NCBI GenBank assembly: GCA_026936335.1
Contig: JAPMXV010000025.1
Span: 245,400-309,399 of the forward strand
DNA length: 64,000 nucleotides
From: Mantamonas sphyraenae
Lineage: Eukaryota > CRuMs > Mantamonadidae
Direction of reading: 5' to 3'
Both the position numbers and the translations under genes were made by a program. Shown here piece after piece: positions 19,101-31,000 of this stretch (its first letter is position 1; each line of letters starts with the position of its first letter). Below the pieces are notes generated by a model, which made no database searches, had not been told where the DNA came from, and worked only from the letters and a program-made list of their open reading frames with translations.

Positions 19101-21987
19101 GAATCAAGCCGGTGGCGCACGCACCATGACCTCGTCTGCATCGTCCGCATCATCATCCTCGTCCAGCTCGGAGGAGGAAGACTCGAACGTGGACACAGAA
19201 ATGGATGCCGAGCCGAAGGAACTCCCGCTGCGAGGGAACAACGGGTGGTCGTCAGTGCACTGCCACATTCGCACACAGCCTCGGCAGGAAGGCGATGGCG
19301 GACCGCTGGTGGACAGTGTGCCCTCTACAGAGTACCGTAAGCAACAGGAGGAGGTGTTGGCAGAGGTGGAACCGGGCAACGTGCGCACATGTCGCATTGC
19401 TGCGCCCAACTACATCATCCGCCGGATCTGCTTCTTCTGCATGCCCGTGGTCGGCCGGTTCAAGGACCACCGTGCCGTGCCTGTGCCAGACATCCTCGAC
19501 TGGGAGTGTTTGTCGTGCAGCAAGTCCATGGCCGACCGCATCGAGGGGTCGCTGCAGGCCTTTGCCGACGCCTTCCCTTTGCTTCAGCTCCTCTCGGTGG
19601 CTGTGGCCGGCTGTGGTGACACTGTACCCTATGTCCTCCTCATGCACGCATACAAGGAATCCGTCAAAGCTCAACCGCAGCGTGTGGCCAATGTGGGCAT
19701 GGCCTGGCGAGCCCTGGAACTGCTCAAGCTCACGGCCTGGGGAGACGAGCCAGGCACAGTCATGTTCCGCAGCTCCGTCGTACAAACCGTCGTCTATCTC
19801 AACATGGATATGATTACGCGTGAAAAGAAGCACATGCTGTTTGTGGACGTGTGCAGCCACCCGGGCACTCCTGGTCTTCCTCGGTACTCGTTGATCTGGC
19901 AGTACGACCACGTGTGCAAGTCCAACGACATCACACGCATGCTGGAAATCGTGTTGAGTCTCAGTGTGGATGCCGCACGCCATTCCCAGTTCAAGATGGC
20001 CTACGACATGTGCCGCAAGATGCTGCAGCGCATCAACACCCTCACCAGCACCCACTCGCTCAGCATCGACATGGAATATCTGAAAACCGTGCGCATCCAA
20101 CTGCTCAGCATGCAACTGAAGTGTGCCACCCGCCTGGGCAAGATCAACCTCGCCTCCGACGCCTCTTCCGCCGTGCTCGAGTACCTGCGCGACAGTAGCC
20201 ATGTCGAAGACACCCTGCGGCTTGTCAGCGCCCAGATGGATCTGCATCTTGTGGAAGGCTACCCGATCAAGGCCGAGGAGCTGGGTCAAGGCGTGCTCGA
20301 CTCCATCGAGAACCTCGTGCCCAGCCCGGAAACCGAACAGATCTTCAGGCGAATGGCAGAGTCACTGGCGCGCCTCTTGCGCTTCGACGAAGCCATTGAA
20401 TACTTTCAGCGTGCCTCGGACGTGTCCCGCAAGATCTTCCAGCCCATGGGCCAGGCCAAGGCGCTTCTGGGGGTGGCTCGCATGGAAATCGAAACGGCGG
20501 CCATGCGCCAGGCGTGGAACCATCTGCAGGCGTCCATGCGCATCTTTGTGTATTTGGGAAACCAAAACTACAGCCTGCGTGCACAGATCGAAGTGGCCAC
20601 CTACCATGTGGCGAACGGCCAGCTGACGGTGGCACAGGAACTGATGATCCGCACGTTTGACACAGCCCTGGCCATGGACCTGCCAGACAATGCCCTTGAC
20701 GCAGGCCTGCGCCTGTTGGATTTGACTCTGTTGATGGACGATCTGCGTGTGTACTCGCGCATCCGAAACCGTCTGTTGGATCTGGACGCAATCGGTTTCC
20801 GCTTCTTTGAGATCATGCTGCGTGACGCACGTGTCATTGTCCACGATTACATCGACAAGATTGGCTACTTGGACGACGGGGGCGAGAACAGCGAGCACAC
20901 AAATCGCAAGGAGTTTACCATTCTGCCCACGCTAAGCGACGTGCCGGAGGCTGTCGATCTCATCGAGGGTGCCCACCTGCTCATCCGCACGTACTTTGAG
21001 GGCCAGACAAGTGACATGGTCCAGCAATCGCTGAACCAACAGTCTCGCTTCCTCAGTCGAGCCCTGAGCAGGGTGCAGGAAATGGTGTTGCTGGACGAAC
21101 GCGACACGAACGGCGTGTTGCCCGACCTGCGCGCCGCGTACATGGCATTCATGGCGATGCTGACAATCAATGGCACAGACGGAGTGCATCTCAAGCAAAG
21201 CGAGATTGAGTTGCGTGGCATGTGCATCAACATGCAACTCAGCAAGAGGTTTGAGGTGCAGGCGATCAAGGGCGAACCATTTTTCACGGGTGAGATGGCA
21301 TGCTCCTGGCTCCGAGCAAGCCTTGGCACAGGCGTGGACGAGTCTCGTGCCGTGGCTCTGTCCATGCTGCGCGCACAGCTCATCCGTCCAAAGCGCTCGG
21401 GCGTGACCAACGTCGAGCCCGACCAGTTGTACAAGTTCAGCTCGGCGCAGTACACGTACGAAATGCTGCCTCCCAGTGCCTTGCGTGCCATCAAACGTGA
21501 GATGAAGCACAAAACAGACGGCATTGCCCTTGCCCAGTACAAGAACTTTGGGCCGTCCTTCACCGGAACGCAGCTTGTCGATTGGCTTCTGGAACGAAGC
21601 GAGCGGGAGGTGCGTTCCAAGGCACGCAACGACACTCAGAAACCCGGTGCCGCCGCGCGTACGAGCCTATCCAATGCCAAAGCTCCCGGTGGCCGCGCGA
21701 GTAGTCTTGACACGGCCGAGAGCGGGTTTTCGGTCGAGGAAGGCGAACGACGACGGAGCAGCACGCTTTCTACCGTGTCTGGTATGCGCGTGGACCTTCC
21801 ACGCATCTTTGATACCATCCGTAGCGTCGATTCGATGATCGTTGTTGCCGATCCGGAGGGCAAGATCCAGTCTCGCGCAAAGGCCAGCCTTATCGGCCAG
21901 CAACTCATGTATGCAAACATCATCGAGAGGTATGGCGGCAAGAACGACTTTGTGGACAGTGAAAAGACGTGGTTCCGTCCTCGCTGA
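16114..21987 (+). CDS. Multi-pass membrane protein with TPR region and two DEP domains
   Basis: Two exons (16114-16622 and 16764-21987) give 1910 residues. The 141-nt intron is in frame but encodes implausible sequence; splicing joins VNQ to RYHWFDW. A basic, Ser-rich N-terminus is followed by about six to eight hydrophobic helices (about 138-480), for example FLLDIFIPLSVVLIEF. A large cytosolic part follows, with a segment KPFVFVYTWNP near 803 that resembles the end of an STAND/AAA-type ATPase module. I see no clear Walker A, so ATPase function is doubtful. After acidic linkers come helical TPR-like repeats (about 1245-1535) and two DEP domains: FFTGEMACSWL near 1670 and FTGTQLVDWLL near 1760. 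DEP domains usually anchor signalling proteins at membranes or receptors. No known protein with this architecture comes to mind. Confidence 0.75.
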   Translation: MNHHTSANQTLCSHIVPMIGSSASSKYQEASPPTSSSLSPSAESDTSAPKTPSKNSLLKKTIEKRRASIRATARLQRLAEAKGMQPNVDTSATDATQVVDMINRVHLDDPVSIHRRGFERAKTGILLLFNERRQRGDKFARFLLDIFIPLSVVLIEFVQYIYFMLGSVNQCVFFPASPHTFQPRFSLAPRCPFAHTCSRPQSPGSTSTCERSRPRSRRYHWFDWASFLTFDLDFEIEGFFLQTLKVTIFVGIELLLMSTFVLAFLVSRPLYAYEKIERGTLQSVFSSLVLSLATVFYMPIQRLLWSTIWDSTNVVFIIFGVISISIHLVIGASVALNSFTPDPNASHLFVRTAPYIDTIALLLKTLTAITGLFASVSIYLPVALYLFIGLSLNLLLHKLQPYYNNSINRLRGALYATILYAAIANAVFVMYGHNLTEDLVAVLCFPPMPVTLIVGALAVHPSSVSRRFSSYLQVLFRPYELGHGADLVHALHLDHYLTSAPRLAQYANLLHQTNEDDAAEFFYKKATALNLQGGHNADYAFWLRQLRDGITKGNHDWYMQYAFHRTPDSTIVAVSHEPDIDVSKHMLNWRRWMSARGAVVVHLQLRKTTRYRLPITRHANFPYVIHHLLWSLVGGEHAKSLNTDQVATTLSSLVKFSIGQHLDLDAAHAQGEPDVALLKHLLDPSAFPAPESIEKARKSIRYARLTQLVFQLLCAFVRYHSITPQARTQCPHNTGIDALLFEAHAPLGHLRAEMQQAAAKTRKQTASPNLGSDNGSKAATGGGKGNRTSPTSGQNGSSTGSPADNGTADGAAENPFSSLYPLVLNLVDLHLCDEESMEVLRQLTGRMDGKPFVFVYTWNPHASKELLSHVTDSELYAPNYGVLARAFRNSMVTESSTNAEADENAILRGRGHRSATEVLHKMLGKRQERRKLDRMLVNTVQHERASAETPAAPVVTPSSPSIDKEKETPAGSGVGAPNEENAGGDKVGAKGTTTARNQAGGARTMTSSASSASSSSSSSEEEDSNVDTEMDAEPKELPLRGNNGWSSVHCHIRTQPRQEGDGGPLVDSVPSTEYRKQQEEVLAEVEPGNVRTCRIAAPNYIIRRICFFCMPVVGRFKDHRAVPVPDILDWECLSCSKSMADRIEGSLQAFADAFPLLQLLSVAVAGCGDTVPYVLLMHAYKESVKAQPQRVANVGMAWRALELLKLTAWGDEPGTVMFRSSVVQTVVYLNMDMITREKKHMLFVDVCSHPGTPGLPRYSLIWQYDHVCKSNDITRMLEIVLSLSVDAARHSQFKMAYDMCRKMLQRINTLTSTHSLSIDMEYLKTVRIQLLSMQLKCATRLGKINLASDASSAVLEYLRDSSHVEDTLRLVSAQMDLHLVEGYPIKAEELGQGVLDSIENLVPSPETEQIFRRMAESLARLLRFDEAIEYFQRASDVSRKIFQPMGQAKALLGVARMEIETAAMRQAWNHLQASMRIFVYLGNQNYSLRAQIEVATYHVANGQLTVAQELMIRTFDTALAMDLPDNALDAGLRLLDLTLLMDDLRVYSRIRNRLLDLDAIGFRFFEIMLRDARVIVHDYIDKIGYLDDGGENSEHTNRKEFTILPTLSDVPEAVDLIEGAHLLIRTYFEGQTSDMVQQSLNQQSRFLSRALSRVQEMVLLDERDTNGVLPDLRAAYMAFMAMLTINGTDGVHLKQSEIELRGMCINMQLSKRFEVQAIKGEPFFTGEMACSWLRASLGTGVDESRAVALSMLRAQLIRPKRSGVTNVEPDQLYKFSSAQYTYEMLPPSALRAIKREMKHKTDGIALAQYKNFGPSFTGTQLVDWLLERSEREVRSKARNDTQKPGAAARTSLSNAKAPGGRASSLDTAESGFSVEEGERRRSSTLSTVSGMRVDLPRIFDTIRSVDSMIVVADPEGKIQSRAKASLIGQQLMYANIIERYGGKNDFVDSEKTWFRPR

Positions 21988-22051
21988 ACCCTGGGTGAAT
22001 GGAGAGGCCTCGCAAAACAAAGCAAGTTTTCATCAGTGCATTTTGGCCACA

Positions 22052-25000
22052 CTAGGATCGATCTGCCACAATACGGATGTCCAAGTGGCTACCTTGGTCT
22101 TCGAGGAACAGCACGTTGAGCTTGTTGAGCAGCGACTCGCGCTCGGCGGAAATAAACGGCCAAATGTCCTTGGATTTGATGATTCGTGAGAGAAGAATGG
22201 TGAAATGGCTCTCGCTTTCGGCGGGCGCCTCAACACGTTCGATGGCGGCATAGGGGATGACGGTGGGTGTGTACCCGAGCTCGTCCATGCGGGACTCGTT
22301 GACGACAACGAGGCTGTGCATGGTCAGCACAAAGATGCGATCGCGCAAACGTGAGCGTCGCGTGACAATCTTGAGGCAGACGTGGTGCACATAGCGCTCC
22401 TCGTTGCTCAGAAGCCATCCTTGCAGGCGACCCAATACGTGCGCTGGCACCTCGTCGCGTACTTCCAGTTCGTGCAGCCTCTCTGTCATCACGCGGTTCA
22501 CGCTGACGTAATTCTTTGTGCCCTCCAGCGTTTTGCTGATGAGATCCACCGCGCCGTTGAGAGGTTTAGTCGGCAATCCGACGATTCCTTTGCCGACGCC
22601 GTGCACCACACCGACAAACCCATTCTCCTTGCCCCCCTTCCACGGCTGCGTGACCAATCCAGACACACCAAACCACACACCAGCCCCCAATTCGTATCCG
22701 CCTTGCCACAGTCCAGTCACAGGCGAGCCCGGGTGGAAACGCGCTGCGCGCACCTTCCACGCGCGATACTCGCTGTCAAACGTCATCTGAATGGTCACCC
22801 AGCTGACAGTGCGCACCAATTTGAACGCAGTGTCAAAGAACGCATCTGCCGTGTGGTGCACCAGCGACGTGGCGCCGCCAGCCATCCCTTGCAAAAACGC
22901 TCCCGGGGTGTCATCCTGCACCAACCCAGTCCATGGAAGGACCACGAAATCGCTGACACCCGTACGTAGCTTGCGCCAAGCCCCTAGCGGCGAACCAATG
23001 GCGTCCAGAGAGGCCACAATGCGATGTACCTCGCTCCAGCCACGCTTGACAAACTCTGCACTCACGCTGCGCACCACCGCGTCCATGGTGTCAAACATGT
23101 GTGAGCGTGTGAACGTGTCCAGAGCAATGGGGATGCCGTCCCGCACCACGGGCCACCCGAGGCGATTTTCGCCAATGCTGAGGTTGACCTCAATCGGAAA
23201 GATGACCAGCTTCTCAATGTACACCTTTTTGCGCTCCTCGGAGTGCACGTCCTCCACCGTCGTCTCCGGATCCAACCACTGGCCCACCTCGCTGTACTGA
23301 GCCAGCCCAGTACGCTGTGCCACGTCCGGCAGCTCCTCCTCGGGGAACAAGTCTTCCCAAACGCCCACCACAACGCGCAGCAGTTCGCCGTCCAAGTTGA
23401 GATGCAGAGGGAGAAGCCGCACGCCTGCGTACTGTGTCACTCGCATGGACTCCTGTTCGATCCACTCCTGCAACACCTCCACCGCGTTGGCATTGGCGTC
23501 GTACAGCTTGCGTTTGTCGCAGCCCAGCAGCACACCAAACTCGGCTTCAGGCATCATGTTGTCCGCTTGGATGTTGAGCATCGTCAGGTACAGGTACTGT
23601 TGGTACCATTGCTTCGAGTACTCCGCGTTAATCTCCTCCATGCTTACATACACAATCTCGTGCTCCTCCTCGCTGAAAGCAATGTCCACCACGGGCAAGC
23701 GCACGCGAAACCTGCGTTGCAAGCCCAGTTCCTGTCCGTTGCGTCCGTTGACGCCTGCCTCGTCGCCCGAGTCTGTGGTGCCATATCCGCCAACGTCGTC
23801 CGATTCCTCGCTGCTTTGCACACTTGCCGAGTCGTCATCAGTTGTGTTGCGCCTTCCACGAGCCCGCACGGGGTTGATACCGGTCATGGCCAGGTTGACG
23901 AAGATGGGCTGCGCAGCCATGCTGATGACGACCATCTTTGTCTTGCCGCGTGACTGCACGCCAACGTTGAGCGACGTGTCCACCGCCCCTGCATCTCCAG
24001 TGTCCTGAAAATACACCCGGGAATTGCCAAAGTCATCGATGGCAAACGGCTCGCTCCATCCCCACTGACCTTTGCGCAGCCTGTACGACATGGCCCTGGG
24101 AACGTGAGTTGCATCTGTACCACCCAATTGCCCACGATCGCCGTCTGGGATGCCCCACGACGACGCACCGGTGCTGGATGCCGTCGCGGTTGCAGATGAT
24201 GACGATGACGATGAGGAGGAGGACGATGTGGCGGCGGAGCTCAAATGATGTGGGGCGTCGTCAACATGCAACACGACAAAGTCGTCGTCGTCGCTGTCGT
24301 GGTTTTCGCGTGAAACGTCCCGTCGTGGCACTTGGTCGCTGAGGCCATACGGGGTGCGTTGCCAGCGCAGGGTGACTCGCTTGTCGCGCGTGACATCGGT
24401 CCAGTAAAATTCGACACTCTTGCCGGTGGGGATGACGGTAATCTCCACTTCGTCGGTTTGGTGAACGTGCTGGGCTACTTCCAGCGGATGGTTGGTTGCG
24501 TTGTGAAACACGTACGGCGCAAACAGGTTTTCGCTAAAGATGACGGTGACATTGTGGCCCACAAGCTTGACGGTGACATCCACAACGTGGTACTCGTCCT
24601 CGTGTGTCTCACTGCGGAATTTCAGCGTGAAGCGAGCTTCTTCGGTGACGCTGAGCATCTCGAAGCTCCAGGCGGTGGATTCGCCCACGGTGGTGGTTGC
24701 TTTCAGACTGACGAGCAGCTGGTCGGTAAACACGACGCTGTCGTGCGTGCCTCCACGCTCCAGGGTCATCTGATAAAAGTTGAGTTTGAGCTGGAGATCG
24801 TACATGGTCTGGTTGCTGAAGTGGAGCCTGGGCGACAGGGTGATCACACGGCAAAACTCGTCCAGCGGACGTACGTCCATGATGAGCTCGTACTTGACAT
24901 TGATCTCGGGGATGTCGATTTGGATGACACTGGTGGACTTGAGGTAGATGTTGAGGGCATCTGTCCAATGGCCATTGGGCGCACGCACTTGGATCTGCCG

Positions 25001-28000
25001 CGGGCCCATCTTCCAGCTGAAGGGCAGTTTGGCCATGGGATTGAGGGAAATCTCGTCGCGCGAGTTGCGCTGGCGCACAAAGAGGCTGATGTCGCTCTGG
25101 TTGACAAAGACAAACTGTGTGTTGAAGTACATGGTGCGTGCGACGTGTGCATCGCCACGCCACTGTGTAAACACATTCAGTTTGACGCTATCTGCCACGG
25201 TGCCCGTGCCATAGTCCCGGCTGCGGTCGACGTGCAGCTCCACCTCGTTCTGTTGCACCAGCCGGGTGCTGATTCCGTCGCTCCATTGTGAGTTGTCCAT
25301 GCGGATGTTGAGTTCCTGCAGGTCGGCTCCGTCGTGGAAGATGCTCTTGTTGGAGTTTGGCGGGATGTACCCTCCGCTGCCCTTGGAGGGCAAGTAGAAC
25401 TCGAGCGGGAAAACGCTGAGGTTTTCCAGGACAAGCGGGGGCACGACGTTGACCTCGACGAGACCCGAGTCCAGTTGGCGGATGGTGATGCTGACGAGGC
25501 GAGTTTCGTCCAGATGGTGGCTGTGCAACTCGAGCTTCTGGGCTGCGTCAGCCTTGCGCAGCGAAATGCTGATGGGTTGGGACCAGGTCCACTCGTCGTT
25601 GGGGCGGATGCGGAACTCTTCATGCTCAGCCCAGTCCTGGTGAAAACAGATGGGCAGGGCCTGACCGGGCGGGCAGCCAAGGTTGACCATGGGAAAGCGG
25701 CCGGTGTGTTTGAGATCAATGGGCCCGTCGGTGTGGTTGACCAGGCGGTACGCTGGCAAGAATTCGACTTGCTTCTTGAGACCACGCGATGTGACGCGCA
25801 CAATCACGTGTCGTACAGTCTTGTCACGCGAGCGGTCGCCAAAAAGAGAGCGCTGGGACGGTGCAGCGGAGGACGACGGGGAGGAGGAGGGCACCTGACG
25901 ATAGGACACGCCACTGGAGGAGGAAGAGGAGGAGGAAGCGCTACCGATGCCACCGCTGTTGCTGTAGGCAGACGGGGAACCGGCAGGGGTTCCGACAAGG
26001 TTGTGTGCCTGTGCGGTGTTGTTCATGTGCAAATGGCGCATGTCGATGATAAAGGTACCGGCCACATCCATGCTGAAGCCCTTTGTACGTGCCCAGCCTC
26101 CGTCGACGGCAACGTCGAGGAGTTTGGGAAGGTACGGGTTCTTGAAACTAAAGGCGACGCTGCTTCCTGCGGCGAGGCTTTGTCCATCGATGGTTTTGCT
26201 CTGCCAATAGACGAGGTCGTGTTCGAGGTGGTTGTGGAGCACATACTGGAAGTGTGAGACGGAGCGCAGCTCCTCATCGTCGGCAGTGTCCCGTGTGGAG
26301 GTGACGAGTCGGTAAATCTCCATGAGCTGGCGGACGTGCTCCTTGTTGAAGCGGATCTTGGCGCGGTCGAGACAAACGAGGTCGATTTCAAAGATTGCCT
26401 TGGGAAGAGGCGTGTGCAGCTGCAGCGCGGAGGGTACGCGGGTTGGGTGGCTTGCCACGGCGAATGTCGAGCGAGATCATGACCGAGTCGAGGAACGGGT
26501 CGGGCATGAGAAACTTCATGTTGTTGACAAGGATCTCTGTGCGTGCGGTGAGGTTGAGCTCCATGTAGGCCTGCTGGAGAGCAAGCTGGGCCTCAATTGT
26601 CTTGAGGTAGACGTAAAAGAGCTCGACCTCTGCGGCGTAGTCGCTGATGATGACGAGGTCGATGTTGTTGACAGAGAGCTGGAGCATTTGGTCGAGGACA
26701 CGCTTCGGGGTAGAGGCAGCGGCAGCCTCTGCGGCGCGCATTTCGCTCTGGATGGTTTGCACGCCAGCGGCAGATGGGTTGGCCGGGTTTGCAGAGGGAA
26801 GGTGGAGTTGCTCGCGCTCCTTTTCGCGGAAGGCCTTTGCGTACTTTGCAATGATGCGCATGGCCGTGTGGTAGAGCTTGAGTGAGAGGCGTGCGCTGAG
26901 GACATCGACATTGACGCGGAGGAGGAGGTAGCCGTGGCCGTTGACGGCAGTGGGCTTGGAGGTGAGGGTAAGGTCCACACTGGCCGGGTGTACGATGACA
27001 GTGGACTGCTGGAGGGAGCCTGAGCCGACGTCGAGGGTTTCGAGGAGCACCTGGCAGCCACTCATGAGGAGGTCGATTTGGGTCAGGGCCGGATTGTCCA
27101 TCTGGATGTTGTCGTTGGAGATGAGGGTCATGGTGTTGGTGAGGGTCATGACAGAAACAGCATTGTCGTGTTGTTGCTCGGGTAGCAGCAGGGTGGGCGT
27201 GTTAATGACGATCTTGAAAACTGTGGTGCCGTGAGGTTGGGCATGCAACGAGACCGGTCGAAGGGGCGTCTGCTTGGCAGAGGATGGGGAGGGGGAGCCA
27301 AGGGAAGAAGAGAAGAGGAGGAGGAGGAGGATGAGGAGGAGGAGGCCGAGGCGGAGGCGGGTTGAGGGGACAAAGAAGGGTCGGCGGGTGTGGTAGCGTC
27401 GAGATCGGTAAGGGCCGTCTGGACCGCAGCACGCATTTGGTGGTACTGCTTGCGGAGGTTCTTTTGGTGCCCGAGGAGGGTGAAGAACTGGCGGACGGGG
27501 GTGAGGACGGCGGGGGCGTTGAGGACGACGAGGGGATCGACGTCGACTATGTAGGAGCTCGTCTTGCCGGCTTGCTCGACCTGGATGCGAAAGGTGGGCT
27601 GCTCGTGGATGTCTTCGTCGCCAGGCTGAAGGGCGCTGACGTCCTGGAGCATGAGGGTTGCGAGGCTGTGTGAAGCTGCGTGTGCTGCGGTTGTCGGGAG
27701 GGGCCGGATGAGGGTTGGAAAGAGGGCACTGTTGGGGTCTGCGGCGTAGACAGACTGTGCACTGACACAACGGCGCTTCATCTGCTTGCGGTTTTCAATT
27801 TCGACGGCAAGGGAAAACAGCTTGAAGAGAAGGAGAGGGTGATCCTGGCGCAGGAGGGTGAGGTTGAGGAGGCGAATATTGACAGCAATGCGCGACTTGA
27901 TGACCCCCTGAGCGGCGGCGGCAAAAAGAGCGGCCCGTTGTGCGCTGGAGCGAGAGGCCTGAGCCTGGGCGGCCATTGCAGCAGCAAGCCTACGGCCCAG

Positions 28001-31000
28001 TCCGCCGCCTTCCTCGTCGTAATCGATGACCTCCTCTGCGTGTTTGATGTGTGAGAGCTGTTGCTCGGCAATGTTGAGGAGGAGAACAAACTGGTTGCGG
28101 GAGAGGAGAAAGTGAATGGTCTGTGCAGTGACGGTGATGTCCTGTGCCCACTTGTTGTTGAGCTCCTGCTTGCGCTGGCGGAGGATGCGCAGCTGGAGAT
28201 CGAAGGGTTCACACAGAGGGTGTCGATCGAGTTGGAGCTGTTCGGCGTCGTGTGAGGCAAGGAGGGAATAGAGCGAGGCCTTTGTGATCTTTGCCACGTA
28301 GCTTTGCTTGTGGTTGCCTGTGCACGTGCGTGTGACGTGGACGTGTTCGGGACACAGGGGGATACACTCTTGCGAGTCTGTGCTGTCGACAACGAGAAAC
28401 TCGCAGTGAAGGAGGGTTGCGTCAAGGTCAAGTTCAGAGGTGAACTTGCCAACGCGCTTCTTGAGGCGAGAGGAGACGAGAGTGCGGAGTGTGTGCACAG
28501 AGGACGGATTGACGGGCCCGTCGTGGTCGTCGGTGTTGTTGTGGTTTAGGGCGGCGACGGCGGCGGCGGCAGCGGCGTCTGTGCTTGGCATAAAAAACAG
28601 TTGGAGTTGGACGAGCTGCTGGAGAATCATGGCGACCTGGAAGTGTGCGAGATGGAGAGCAACATTCTTGAGGGAGTCGCCGTCGTCGAGGTAGATCATG
28701 CCAGGCAGGTGTTGCTTGCGGTCGGAGCGTGCAAGCTGGACGTACTTTTCGCGAATCTTTTCGTAGCGTAGGGCGAGGTGTGTCGGCTGGGACGGGTCGC
28801 GAACGGGCTGGATGATAGAAGGGTAGAGGGAGTCCTGGTGGCGACTCATGAGGACCTGGACAGCGTCGAGGGAGGCCTTGAGGACCTGTGTGGTGCACTG
28901 GTTTTCGAGCTGGAGATCGAGGCCCTGAAAGGAGGTCTGTGCAAGGGGACCGAGGCGTTCGTGGCCAATGTCGAGGGAGGTCATGGAAGTGAGCGGAGTG
29001 ATGATGTGGAGGAGGCCGTCGTCGATATGGAGGGAGAAGAGGGAGATGATGGGAGGGGTGTGTGGGAGGTCTTGCATGGGATTGGCGTCTGCAGGAGAGG
29101 AGGTGGAGGACGGGGCTTGCGTGTGGGCAGCAGATGGGGAGTTCTGAGAGGATGACTCTGGGTCGAGGGCAGCGTGGAAGCGGGCCTTTGCGATGGCCCA
29201 GTCGATGCGTTCATCGGAAAGAGTCTGGAGGAAGGAGAGCTCGCTCTTGCGTAGGTTGAGGTTGACGGAGGAGACGTGCATATGGATGAGGAATTGGGGC
29301 ACGTCGAGGGGTGTTTCTTGCTGGTCGAGGTCTGCAAAGTCGTTGAAGGCGATGGACATGTGCGTGGAGACGGGCTGGAGGAGAACATGTGCGTGATCGG
29401 TGGGTGTTGGTCGGATGTGGAGGGAGACGTCTGTGAGATGGTTGAGATAGCAGTGGAGTTGGCTCTGCTTGGGAGTCTTTGCAAGGCTGAGGTCGTTGTC
29501 GTGGGTGGGGAAGGAGGTCGTGTGGAAGAGGTCGCGAGCAAAGGCGGCAGGCACATCCGCCATGACACCTGGCTCGAGATTGACCATGAGCCAGTCTGCA
29601 ATGTGGCACTCGAGGACCTTTGAGGCGACGTACTCTTTGCCCGTGTGGCCAGCATAAGGGGGGAGGACGAGGACGGTGTCGTGCGCAGAGATCTTGAACT
29701 GGAGGTAATCAAAGAGGGCGGATTGCACGAGACGCTCGACCTGACGTTCGATACGGCGAGACACACGAGAGTTGGCAGCGTTGGAGAGAAAGCGCTGGAT
29801 GCGAAGGAGGAATTCACGGTCAAAGACAAAGCGGAGGTTGGCCGTGTTGAAGGTCGAGGAGGAGCGGGGCAGAGAGGGCAGGGACGGGGTTGAGGAGGAG
29901 GAGGAAGAGGAAGAGGAAGAGGAAGAGAGGAGGAGGAGGTGGTGGTGGTGGACCCGACATTTCGTGTGAGTTCCGAGAGGAGCTTGCGAGTGATATGTTT
30001 GAGCTGGACCATGGGTTCGGAAGAGTTGTCGGTTGTGGGAGAGAGGGTCGTGATGTAGTACGGGTGCTTGGTTCTGTCTGGAGAGAGCTCCTCGACATCG
30101 ATGCGGGGCACGGTGAGAGAGAGAGTGGTTTGGAGGACGTCGGGCCGTTCTGGGTGTGGTTGCGGCGGAAAGTAAGTTGCGGCGAGGTTGTGGATGCGGA
30201 TCTGGCAGAAGGAGCGGGGAGCACCCAGAAGCTGCTCCTTGAGGATGAGGTTGAAAAGAGAGATGGAGAGGGTGTAGGAAGGAGGTGGGGCAGCAGAAGA
30301 GGAGGTTTGCGTCGTGTCGAGGGTGTCGTCTTGGTTGTCCTCCGAGTCGTCGTTGTCGTCGATGATGATTGGGGAGGAGTCGGAGGAGGATGAGGAGGAG
30401 GAAGAGGAGGAGGAGGAGGATGTGTTTGACTCGGGTGCTGGGATGGTGTCAGAGTCAGAGTCAGAGTCAGAGTCAGAGTCAGAGTCAGAGTCGGAGTCTG
30501 CCTGGACGGTGTTGCGCTTTCGCAGGACGCTTTTGAACTTTTTCCAGCGGGTGGGTTTGGAAGAAGAGGCATTGGAGGAGGATTTGGAGGAGGAGGAGGA
30601 TGTGGTGGTCGTGGAGAGAGCGGCTGCAGCCTGTTGGTTCTTGTGGCGACTGGCGACGCTGTGGGTCTGGAGGGAGCGCGAGAAGCAGGCATTGAGGGCG
30701 TTGAGGGTAGAGGAGAGGAGGCGGAATTGATCTTCGGAGAGAGTGAGGTCGAGAGAGTCAATGAGGGCGTTGACAAGGACGGAGGTGATTTTGGCGTCGG
30801 CGAGAGAGTAGAGAGAGGTGAGCTGGAGGGTGAGGGGCAAAGAATCGACAAGAAGGAGAGAGGAAGCCATAGGAGCTTGAGGCTGGTCGTCGTTGTCGTT
30901 GGGAGAGGTGGAGGGGGCGTGTGCGGTGAGGGCGATCTGCGGGAGGAGGAAGCGGAGGTGTGATTGCGGTTGTAGGTGAGTGATGGGCGAGAAGTTCGGG

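Noticed and set aside
17536-19107. 523-codon minus-strand frame
   Set aside because: Antisense of the membrane/TPR/DEP gene, whose helices and DEP domains are on the plus strand.
26400-26450. An 18-nt GT..AG micro-intron near the VPS13 frame change
   Set aside because: It is a multiple of three, so it cannot explain the phase change, and it is far shorter than any supported intron here.
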